DNA from: Clitoria ternatea
Taxonomy: Eukaryota > Streptophyta > Magnoliopsida > Fabales > Fabaceae
Reading direction: 5' to 3'
Length of the DNA stretch: 64,000 nucleotides
NCBI GenBank assembly: GCA_037962975.1
Contig: CM075676.1
Location: forward strand, 22,749,001-22,813,000
Shown here: in pieces, positions 43,950 through 54,751 of the stretch
Layout: every line of letters begins with the position of its first letter
How positions within the stretch are numbered: the first letter of the stretch is position 1
Notes under the pieces: generated by a model
The model's database searches: none
Told to the model about the DNA's origin: nothing
The model's input: the letters and a program-made list of their open reading frames with translations, nothing else
Position numbers and translations under genes: made by a program

Positions 43950-46349
43950 AGCCCTCTTTGTCTCATCAGCGATTACTTCTTTCCTGGCTTTTACCTCTCC
44001 GGTGGTTTTATCTTGCTTAGGCTCATGCGGCGTATATACCCTTCCACTTCAGGTCATTCTCCCAACCCCAGCGATATTTGTAATGGAAGAGGATGGCGTG
44101 GAGTCGACCGCCCCCGAATTGGTGACGACCACCTCCGTATCATACCTCCATGGCACAGTATGGGAATCCTTGAAGGGGAATGGGGTTGGTGCTCTTACCG
44201 TAATGACTGTTTTGGCAGGAGCCGAAGTCGCTGGCATATTCTTGTTATAGAATATAACCAGGGGTTTCGGGACTCATGCCCTACCTTGCTCCTGTATCAT
44301 ATTCACTCGGCCTTCACGGCGTCTGCAAACCTCCATGACTCGAGCGTCCATGAGTCCTTGGAGGGTTTCCTGGAAGTCCCTTCTCTTTGCAGACTGGAGG
44401 TCATTGCACTCTTCATCCCATAAATCTTCTATTAATCCCACTTTAAGCAAATGGGAGTGAATCATTTCCAACAGCATTTGGATGTCCTCGATCTTGGAAA
44501 CGCGTTCTTCATCCTCCCCTATAGCATTGATACCTGGTCCTTTATGGTTGGGAAGAGGATTGGTCGTTACACTCGGGCTCCCCTCTTTAAAGCTTATCCA
44601 GTCAGCCCGAATTAAGTCTCTCACCTTAAACTTTAGTGCCAGGCAGTTCTCGGTAGAGTGCCTCGGTGCACCAGTGTGGTAATCACACCGTGCATTCGGG
44701 TCGTACCCTCTAGGATATGGTGGCTGAAGCGTCTTTAGAGGGCATGGCACTACCATTGTGTTTTCAATGAGGTAGGGGAAGAGCTCAGTGTAAGTCATGG
44801 GAATCGGGTCAAATTGTGGTTGGGCACGGTCATTGTTTTACTTCCTTGGATTTGGATTTGGCGGGTTCATTTGTGGTGTTTGGTACGGTGCTTACGGTGG
44901 TGTGGGTGGTCGCATAACAGGCGGGCGGAAATGAGATGGGTTTGGACTTGGGATTACAGCCACATATGGGTGTGGTGCATTATGATATGTTGACGGAAAG
45001 GTGACAGGGGTAGGTGGTCTGGGCTGGTTCCTCCCTAGGTTATGGGAGACTAAGTTGGTCTCCTCTTCTCTTCTCTTCCCTTCTCCCAGGGAAGGTTTTC
45101 TTGCTGCACTAACCCCGGATGGACCTCGAATAATTTTCCCAGTCCGTAGGCCATTCTCTATTCTTTCTCCGATAGTGACGATGTCGGAGAAATGAGATGA
45201 GATGCTTCCAATCATCTTATCGTAGAATGGTGACTGGAGTGTGTCAATGAATGTCGAAATCACCTCCTTTTCTGATAAAGGGGGGTCAACCTGGGCCGCC
45301 ACCTCACGCCACCGTTGGGCGTATTCTTTAAACGTCTCGTTGTCTTTTTTAGACATGTTCTGTAACTGTACTCTATCTGGAGCCATGTCTAAATTATACT
45401 TATACTGTTGCATGAAAGCATCCGCTAGATCCTCCCAACAACATATACGAGATCATTCAAGATGATTGTACCAAGTTAGGGGTGCTCGCCAGACTGTCTT
45501 GGAAACAATGAATGAGTAGGGGGACATTGAAGGCGTGTGAAGCCATCTTCCGGCAGTACATGGTCAGATGGTTCTTCAGACAAGTTAATCCCCGGTACTT
45601 GTCAAATTCAGGCATCTTGAATTTGGGAGGAATAACAACATCAGGGATCAAACAGAGTTGTGTGGCACTGCCCAATCCAAACCGGTTCATTCCTTCCATT
45701 TCTCTTAAATGCCTTTCTAGGAACTCTAACCTTCCCTCCTGGGTGGCGGCAACGGCAGCACTTGGACCTATAACAACATAATGACTAGTACTCCTGATTG
45801 GCTGGTCGTCATATGCCGGGCTTACATTCGGCATTGAGGCATGGGGCCCGACTGTTGCTCGGGCAACTTGTGGTTGCGCGGCTTATGGCTACGCAGCTTG
45901 TGTATGGACCAAAATTATTTGAGGATTCTGGACAAGTGGAACGCTTGGTTGAGCTGTACGAAGGATCATTTCTTGATAATCTGGTTCCTCTTGAAGTGGT
46001 GGGACATAGCCCGGAGGTAACCATACTGCGGAAAGGGTATGACATTCCCTTCCGTGTCAACAAAAGTATGTTGTTGAGCATTGGCAGTGTCCGACTTACC
46101 GAGGCGAACCGTAATGGTAGGCCCTGCAGGATTTGAGCTTGGTCCTCCAGCATGACCCTGCGTGTGACGGGGAGTAGAAGGTTGCTGCCCGGCATCTTCA
46201 ACTTCCACTAAAGAATCCCTTTCTACGACTCTCCTTTCCCGGAGCTTGGCTATTTCAGCCATTTGCTCTTTCAACTGATTAACCTCAGCTCTCAAGTTCT
46301 CATTCTCTTGTTCCATATCGGCCATGAGTTTCTTCTTGAGCCTGGTCAC
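43950..46349 (-). pseudogene. Ogre gag (several breaks)
   Basis: Starts with a charged coiled-coil segment (MEQENENLRAEVNQLKEQMA, 46349-46240). The capsid-like part follows in two frames (FDKYRGLTCLKNHLTMYC, 45620; KEYAQRWREVAAQVDPPLSE, 45320; GSISSHFSDIVTIGERIENG), then a zinc-finger-like C-DYHTGAPRHSTENC near 44680 typical of Ogre gag. The frame changes between 45966 and 45834 and returns by 45413. Stops stand at 44892-44894, 44838-44840, 44274-44276 and 44049-44051; the last two are TGA at sites where CGA is expected. Gag would form the particle and bind RNA. Confidence 0.82.
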
Positions 46350-46631
46350 GTAGGGGTGTTTACCCGTAGTGTCTAAAGAATCACAATAAATTGGTAGAAA
46401 AATAAAGGAAACAGTTAAAGATGATAAAACAAAAATAGATGGGCGTATGCGGGGTGCAATTCCGAACTTGACATGTATTTCTTAACTTTTCCCAGAACGT
46501 CGCGTTCAAAGTACTAAGTATAGCAGTAAATCAGAAATTAACATGAGACAACTGTGGGGATGAAAAGAGCTTCATTATTTTATTCTTCCAAATGATACAA
46601 TGTTGCTAGAAAGATTCAGATTACAAAAACT

Positions 46632-48571
46632 TTAACCACTCCTGGCTCGGGCAATCATAGCCCTCATTTTACAAAGTCTTTCCTGGCAATAGCTCAGAAA
46701 TGATGATATCTCTTTGGGAGTGGATAGGGGATTGATCATGCCTTCGGCTTGCTTCAGCATTAAGGGAAAATCTTCCAGGACTCCATTGGCTAGGTAAGCC
46801 AATTTAGCGAAACGATCCATCCATGAATGAATGATTTTGTCACTTTGGGCCAACTCTACCCTAGAGCCTGTGTAGTCTCCTGGCAACGTCGTTCAACATC
46901 AAGGGTTTTTTTATGCTCTATGTTTATCTCTTTTTCACAGGCATTTATTACTTCTTTAAGTTGTAGTTCCAATTTGTGGACCTGGGTTTGTAACATCTCT
47001 TTCTGTACCAAGGTCTCATTCTCTTTCTCTTTGGATTGTGCCAGCATGTTTTTCAAGACTTGTTTTTCGGCCAATAAGGCGTCGCTCTATTGGCCTTTCA
47101 TCTTCAATTGTGAATTGGCTGCACGAAGGCATTGGTCTTGTTTTACCCAGTAGTCTTCGTCAATCTTCCTCTTTTTTCGCATTTCATCCATAGTATGCTT
47201 CCCTTCGGAATTCTCCCTCTTCTGAAAGGCACACTCTTGTTGACATTTCAAAAGGTCTTCTTCTAGCTTTTGGTTCTTCACGGTCAACTCTTCTATTTGT
47301 GCCTTCAGAGCCATGGTGGCCTTGTCCTCCATGATGGGTGGCGGGGGGAAATCATTCAAAGATTGGTAGGAAGGACTTTTGAAGGGTAATTTCACAATAG
47401 AAACCCTATTTAGGACCCAGTCAAGGTATTCAGCCCCTGCAGCATGGCTTCGTGCTCCCAATTCTCTTCCCATTCTATGGATCTTCTTCCAGGCGTTGGC
47501 TATATCCCGAACAACAGATGCGTAATTCCTTTTCGTATAGTACACAACAAAAGGAGTGAGCAGTTCTTCGTTCGGTGGCCCGAGTAGAGGATAAGCTAAC
47601 TGACGCTTTGTAATAACAGGGTTGTAGTTGATGCAGCCCTGTGTGCCCATGAAAGAAACATTTGGGTAATCTCCATAGTTGTAAATGACCGACTCAACCA
47701 TTAGCCATTGAGGGTACCACCTGACCTTTTCAGATGTAAGGCTTATTAGGTGATTAGCCCATTCACGCCCACTTTTCACGGCTAGCTGACATAATTTCAG
47801 ATCAGAAACTGGGCACTCGGCTTTACATATCTGATGGAATGCATGAGATGTAAGCCATACGTATAAAACAGGCAAACAACAAATGATCCTCCTTCCTCCT
47901 TGCGTGTGGCAGAAATCCATGGTGCAGTACACATTGGCCAACACGGCTGTGACAGGATTCTCGAGTCGGTGCTTACGAGCCAGAAAGACAGCAATAACGT
48001 CATAATCCACATAGTTGTATAAATTTGGGAACAAGACAACCCCGTAAATAATGAGGGCTAAAGTATCCATGAAAGCCTCTCATTCCTCTTTATCAGCCAG
48101 GATCTGCATGTGCTTCTCAAGAAATTCTCTAGTGAACCCGGGAACTTGATTTCTTTTCATTTGTACATTTTTTAACATTTCAGGATGGGCCTTCAAAATG
48201 CACACGACAGAAGCGACTGATGCATGATGATCCAGGTGGCGATAAGGAATCTGTCCCTCCACTGGCATCCCCAATATTTGTTCAAACTCTTCTATGGAAA
48301 GTGCTAGCTAAAAGTCTTGGAAAGTAAAGCAGCGGAGGGGTGAGTCATAGAATTGAGCCAGAGCCGTAATCGCTTCAGTTTGGACTTCTACTTTTAAAAG
48401 TTTCAGGATCTTCCCATATTTCCTTGTGAAAGTCATTCTTTGAGTCAAACTCAATTTCCTCCCTAGTGCCTGTAGACTATCAGTATCGACCTTTCTAGCC
48501 TTGAGGTGCAATAACTTCTTTAATTCAGTCATCTCCATATCACAATTACCGTGTCCCATGTTAACTTCCAT
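46632..48571 (-). pseudogene. Ogre ORF1 (extra ORF upstream of gag)
   Basis: Read from 48571: LHLKARKVDTDSLQALGRKL, SPLRCFTFQDF, SIEEFEQILGMPVEG, YGVVLFPNLYNYVDYDVIAV, GGRRIICCLPVLYVWLTSHAF, LLGPPNEELLTPFVVYY, then a long coiled coil (47330-46900) and a tail ending MRAMIARARSG. This arrangement matches ORF1 of Ogre elements, distantly like plant mobile-domain proteins; the function is unknown. Stops: TAG 48308-48310 (Gln expected), TGA 48080-48082 (Trp expected), TAG 47087-47089; a frameshift lies near 46890. Non-functional in this copy. Confidence 0.82.
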
Positions 48572-49645
48572 ACTGACTCAGAAATACCGTCAAATTTGGA
48601 ATCGTTCCCTGCGAACATCAAGACAAAGAAAGGAATCAGCTATTATTGCATTTCGAAATCCATGTTTCCCCAAGGATCAGATGTAAAGTGAAATATTTTT
48701 TTGTTTTTGTTTTTGGGAAACATCAATTTCCAAGACTCATGTAAGCCCAAACTGTCAAAAGTCATATGTTTTCTTAATAGTCATTGATGCCCCAGTTAAA
48801 GGGACATGGTCATTGTTTTTTTTTTTATGATTAGGAAAACTTACGATTATGAACGCAGAGGTACATGGTCAAAAAGAGGATTATCTATTCACCTGAAGAA
48901 TACTGTGTGCTTCAAAATGAGTCATTATTTTGAAAATTAAGCAAACCTACGGGTGGTAGATAATTCATTTTTTTAATAAAAGGGAAAGCAAAAATGACAT
49001 AAGGTAAAGTAAAGATTGCCCTTTTATGGCCTAGGTCGGGTTTTGTTGAAAGTCTTTTCTAGGCCGTATGGCTTGTCTAAAAGTGACTCTCCACACCGGG
49101 TGGTTTCCACTAGACATCTAGAAGGTCACCAGAGCCAAGATCCTAACCATGACAGGGACGCAAACAGTGGGGAATCCACTAGGTGCGTATATCATGAGAG
49201 GTCGAACTCTGGTTGAGGTTCTCACGAACACCGGACAGGAAGTACATCCCATACGATTCCGTTACCAACCTCTCCTAACTTAAGCTTCATTTGGGGCCCG
49301 GGTATAGGGCGCCACTCATAGGTGTGTGCAAATAATTGTTAGTGTAGTGTGTGGAAGGGCAGTCCATACCTTTTACCTTACCCCATTCTGCACAAAGAAC
49401 AAACACAGAACAAATATACAAAGTCGTCTACCCTAGGGTTCAATGATTGCAGAAAAGTAACATGGTCTTCTACCCTAGGGTTCAACAAACATGCAAAACG
49501 AAACAAATAACAAGATATAATTAAGACAAGAACAAACATTCACAACAATCAACAAAAAATAAAACAAGGGGAAGAAATCCGAGATAGCAACGGCTATATA
49601 AAAAGAACATGCGCTTTCAATCAAACTGGCCTAACTCTCTTAAGT
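48572..49645 (-). other. Ogre 5' leader between PBS and ORF1
   Basis: About 1.1 kb with no coding signal. It includes a direct repeat, TCTACCCTAGGGTTCAA, at about 49427 and 49470. The frame at 49016-49216 is not regarded as a gene. Confidence 0.6.
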
Positions 49646-49664
49646 GTCCCCAGTGGAGTCGCCA
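49646..49664 (-). other. Primer binding site of the Ogre-type element
   Basis: The minus strand reads TGGCGACTCCACTGGGGAC two bases inside the 5' LTR, complementary to a CCA-ended tRNA 3' end. It fits the tRNA-Arg primer described for Ogre elements. Confidence 0.8.
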
Positions 49665-49666
49665 TC

Positions 49667-52600
49667 TGTAGCAACCTGGATCGCGACGGCACGGCGAGAA
49701 AGAAAACTGGAGTGAAACAGGGAGTCGCCACCAACGTTTTTATCCATAGGAAAAACATTGGAAAAAACTAAGTTCAGTAAAGCACTGGTTTAAAAATGAG
49801 ATTCAAGTTCGGGAGTCGGTTATGAGTAGGGAAGGTATTAGCACCCTACATCGCCTGTCAAAAACAGTACCAAGATTGAAAACGCGCAACATAAATAGCC
49901 TTACAAAAGATGTTTTATTTCTTCCCTTTTTATTGTTGTACTTTGTGTAAAAATAGAAGGAAATGGAAGGAACAAACTGAACAAACATAGAGTGTAGGTC
50001 AACAGGACGTCGCGTCCAAATTAACCTCGGCTTTGATTTAAAAAAACAGAGAAAAGGAGGGATACTAACAAGACGTCGCGTCTAAATTAGTCATCCTTTA
50101 ATCACATATGGGGTTAGAAACGGGAAGGGGATAAACGGGACGTCTCGTCCCGAGTATCCCGTTCATTGTGGTGACGGCCTGCCAAAAATAGGGGAAAATC
50201 AACAAGACGTCACGTCTAAATTGATTTTCATGGAATTTAATCAAGATACGGGGTCAGAGATGGGAAGGGGATAAGCGGGACGTCTCGTCCTAAGTATCCC
50301 ATTCCTTATGGGAAAATCAACAAGACGTCACGTCTAAATTGATTTTCATGGGATTGATGAAGGGCGGTTACAAAGGAAACATAAAGAAAATAAAATAGGA
50401 ATGAAATGGGAAAGGTGGGGATAAAAAAGATTGGGATTGGGCCCGACAGGATTTAAAGTCCTGCTCCTACGTATTCTTGAGTTACCAAGAAATCAGGGTT
50501 ATGTAGTTCTTTGGTGATTTTTTTTTTAGCTAGTCTGAACGTGAAACACTTGTTTTTTGTTATTTATTTATTACGAACCTAGGAAGGGGTAAAAAGGAAA
50601 AGAAAAGAAAATAACAGAAATTTATTTAAGCGGAAAAATGAAAAAAACTGAGTAAAAATGGAAAAAAACCGAGTAAAAATGGAAAAAATTGAGTAAAAAA
50701 TAGAAAACCGAGTGACGAGTGAAAATACCGAGTGAAAAATGAAAATACCAAGTGAAAAATGAAAATACCGAGTGAAAAATAAAAATACCGAGTAAAAGTT
50801 GGGAGACTGAGTGATGGAGCAGGACAGCTGGACTCCGGTGTGACGAGAGAGCAGGATGCTGAACAGTGAAGTGTGAAGGGATGATGTGCTGGACGGTGTG
50901 AAGGATTTATGAGGAACTTGGGCAGTGTTGGAGGGAGAGAGAAGGGTGCTGGACAGTATGGAGAGGGGCTGTACCGAGTGAAGAGAGGGACGGTGTTGGT
51001 GAGGAGGGGGAAGGGTGCTGGTGAGGAGAGGGAAGAGTGCTGGTGAGTAGAGGGAAGAGTGCTGGTGAGTGAAGAGAGGGACGGTGTTGGTGAGGAGAGG
51101 GAAGGGTATTGGTGAGTGAAGAGAGGGACAGAGTTTCTTCTCCCAATGAATGCTTCAGGACCTTCAAAATTCTCAACCCTTGTATATTTATAGGGGTTTC
51201 TGAGTGCTAGGCCAGCTCAGGCTTCCACTCTTAGTGGAGGCAGCCTGGTAGTGGGGGACAGCGGCTGGTGGAGATTTTTAATTTCTCCACTTCCGCCCCC
51301 TGTCTGCCACCTCCAGGATTCCTGGATCCACTTGGGTGGTGGAATCCAAGTCAACACGGGCAAACAGGGGGAGTAGGGGTCGGTTTTCTGCTTCTGACTC
51401 AGATTTAGTGCCTCAGTCGGTATACACCCATAGTGGGAAACAATCCGAGTGGAAAAGGTGCCTTTTAAGCACATGACCGAGTGGAAAATGTGCAAAAAAC
51501 TGAGTGAAAGCTTTGCTCGATTTTGCTTGTTGGTCGGTGTGAGGTTGCTGTGAGGAGCTGGGACGAGCAAAACAACTCTGGTTGAAATATTCAACCGGAA
51601 CCGAGTGAAGAATGACTTGGAACCGACTTGGAAATGGTTGGAGGATGACTCGAGAATGGGTGAAATGTAACTCAGAAATGGGCAAAAGGCTGACTCGGAA
51701 TTGGATGAAAAGGCTGACTCGGAATTGGGTGAAAATGGCTCGGAAGTGGGTGAAAAGTGACTCGGAAATGGGTAGAAATGGCTCGGAATTGACTGAGAAG
51801 GGTGACTCAGAATTGTGTAAACAAATGGCTCAAAAATGGTGGAAAGTGACTCGGAAATGGGTAAAAATGGCTCGAAAATTGTGTGAAAGGATTCACTCGG
51901 TGCTGACTAAGAGCGACTCACTCGGTGTGGATTGAGAAAGGACTCACTCAGTATCAGAAGTGTTTTGATCGGATTTTGCCTATGCAAGAAGCATTCACTC
52001 AGAATTTGCTTCAGTCGGAGGTGTCTTGCTCGGATCTTATCTCTGGTTTAATTTCCAATCAGAAATGGAATTTAAAAATATGACCACTTGATGTATTCAC
52101 TCGGAGTTGGCTTTGTTTTCAACAAGAACTTAGAATTGGGATATTTTCACTCGGAAACGAACTTCTTTCCACTCAGAAATTGGAATTTGACAATTTGACG
52201 ACTCGGATTTCTCTCCAATTGAGTGATACTCACTCGGATCTTGTTACTGCTTCAGTATTGACTCGGAACTGACCTTGGGAGTCGGTCTAATCTTCCAATC
52301 AGAATGGAACTTGGACTTTTTCACTCAAAAACGGTCTTCTTCTCACTCAGAAATTGAATTTTGACAATTTGACAACTTGAATTTCTCTCCAATTGAGGGA
52401 TACTCACTCGGATCTTGTTACTACTTCAGTATTGACTAGGAACTTCTTTAATCGGAGGTGCTCTACTCGGATCTTGTCACTTATTGAAGCATTGACTCAG
52501 AATTTCTGTGCCCAGGAAAAGACACCTGTCCCCAAATCAGACTTATTGCTCCAATCGGTAATCCTTCACTTGGTATTTGTTCACAATCGCTTCCTTTTAC

Positions 52601-53705
52601 TCAGTGGCTGCAACTGAGGATCTTCCACTCGGATATATACCTTTGGACGGCATTTATGTAAATTTAGTTCCTTCTTTCACTCGGACTAGCTTGGAAACAC
52701 TCCCACACTTGAAGCCTACTCGAAAATGTCCTATCTGGAGACATTCCAATCGGAATTGGACTCGGACATGGCTGACTCGGATATCTCACTTGGTAACAGC
52801 CATTTTGCACTCGGAAATAGCCATTTGTCACTCGGAAATAGCTATTTTTCACTCGAAATTTATCATTCTGAGTCACTTTGCTCAGTAGATCATTCGGAGA
52901 TGAAGTCCAGTCCTCTCAGAATTCTTTCCACTTGGGTCGGACCGAAAGAGGTGTGCACAGATGTATTTCAATCAGAAGTTATGACAGCTCCAACAATCCT
53001 TCAGGGGAATTCGTTCGGAATCGGCGTTATTTCCACTCGGATGGTCAACCAATCCCTCGGAATCCTTCACTTGGACAAGTCTTGGTCGGATTCAGGGCTC
53101 AGGAGTAATTCATTTGCGCATCAGAACTTGGATATATTCACTCGGAGGTGCTCTTTTTTTTTCTATCAGAACTTGCCACCTTTTCTCTCAGAATTTGGCA
53201 CTTGAGAATATGACCACTCGGATATATTCACTCGGAGTTGGTTTTGATCAGGCATTTGTACTCGGATTTACCTCAAGGCAATATTCCACTCGGCAATGCT
53301 TCACTTGGAGTCATTCTACTCGGATTTGATTATTCAGAGTCATTCTACTCAGATTTACCTTCAACAGGGTAATATTTCACTCGGAAATGTTCCATTCTGA
53401 GTTATTTTACTCGGATTTGATCATTTGTGAGTTATTCCACTCGGATTTTTGTCCAACAAGGCTATATTTCACTCGAAAATGCTCCAATCAGAGTCATCCG
53501 GCTCGGACTTGATCATTTTTGAGCCATTCCACTCAGATTTTTGTCCAACAGGGCTATATTTCACTCGAAAATGCTTCAATCAGAGTCATCCGGCTCGGAC
53601 TTGATTATTTTTGAGCCATTCTACTTGGATTTGACCATTCTGATTCAAAATTCAGTATAAAAGAAGATTCGTTCCACTTGGATCGGACCAAAAGAGGTGT
53701 TCACA
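49667..53705 (-). repeat. 5' LTR of the Ogre-type element
   Basis: 4039 bp. Plus strand starts TGTAGCAACCTGGATCGCG and ends GAGGTGTTCACA. The same word fields as in the 3' LTR are present. Minus-strand TATA box at 51187-51192. Target duplication AGGAT follows at 53706-53710. Confidence 0.93.
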
Positions 53706-53710
53706 AGGAT

Positions 53711-54746
53711 GTTGAGAATACACTCTCAAAGTTTCAGGCCGATCCAATGGTGGGATTGATGGAGATTATTGACGGAAGTACGCTAATCCAGAAACTCTAC
53801 ACTCTTTTCTCTCTTCTTTTCTCTCTTCTTTATGGCTACGGGTTATGATATTAAAATGATAAGTGATGGGTTGTAATTATGAATGGGAAAGGAGTTTAAG
53901 AGAGGAGGACATGTGGTAAACTTGCTGAACAAGGGGTGAGGCTGATTGGAACAAGTGGCCATTGGTGTTGCAAGCTTATTGGACCATGTTGCATGAAGTA
54001 GTTGAGTTATCTAGCTTTGTGCGTAACTTTGTGTGAGATTTTAAGGGATGATGCAGGCCGAATTTGGACATGGTTTGAACACAAAAGTTGTAGAACTTTT
54101 GGTTCTCTTTAAATCCATATATAGCACAAAAAAATCCATCAAGAATTGAGTGAGATATGGTCAAAATACGATAGGATGCTCTAATCGTCTTTGAATCAGG
54201 TATGTGCTCAGAAATAAATTCACCAAAAATTATCCTTTGAGAATTGGGTTTCATGTCCTTCATAACAATTGTATATAATTTCGATACAAATCTATACCAA
54301 AAAGAACGAAGTGATTTGAGTTTCGAACAAGGGAGATACGTAATTTTTTCTACAGGCAGTCAGTATCAAAATGAAACAGTCCAGGGGTTCTATATTTTCA
54401 TTAAACTGTACCAATCTAGCAAGAATCAGCCCTAGAGGTCTTCACAAAAAACATAGATAATTTCGTTACAGAGATTTTGACACCAAGTTTGCAAGAATCA
54501 GAGGTCATATAAGAGTGAGAATTTACTTAATCCTTGAGTTTGAGCATGACAGAGTGAGAATTTGGGATAGAGCTTAGAAATAGAGATTAAAGATCTCTTC
54601 GAAACAAAGTGAACAAGACTAGAATCATTCTAATCAAGCATCATTTGAGAAAATTAGACCCAAAATGCCAAAGGCGTGCAGGAAAAGAATAAGCCACCGA
54701 GCCTTAATGAGTTATTTTCTAAAATTTTCAAATTTAGGATGTTGCA
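53711..54746 (-). mobile_element. Ty3-type solo LTR, right part
   Basis: Continuation of 30321-31832. It ends GGATGTTGCA at 54746, followed by the target duplication CTCTT at 54747-54751. A TATATAGCACAAAAAAATCC stretch lies near 54117. The frames at 53976-54263 and 54244-54435 are not supported as genes. Confidence 0.72.
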
Positions 54747-54751
54747 CTCTT

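Larger units (their letters stand above)
31833..53705 (-). mobile_element. Complete but decayed Ogre/Tat-type Ty3 retrotransposon (21.9 kb)
   Basis: Minus-strand element with LTRs at 31833-35859 (3' LTR, 4027 bp) and 49667-53705 (5' LTR, 4039 bp), target duplication AGGAT, a PBS of the tRNA-Arg type, a purine tract, and in transcription order ORF1, gag, protease, an intron, RT, RNase H twice, integrase and a long 3' region with tandem arrays. The extra ORF upstream of gag, the pro/RT intron, the second RNase H, the primer type and the size are established marks of Ogre elements in the Tat lineage. Within the first ~260 bp the LTRs differ at about ten positions plus a 19-20 bp duplication in the left LTR (31918-31958), so it is clearly older than the Tekay element. 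All reading frames carry stops or frameshifts. Confidence 0.93.
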
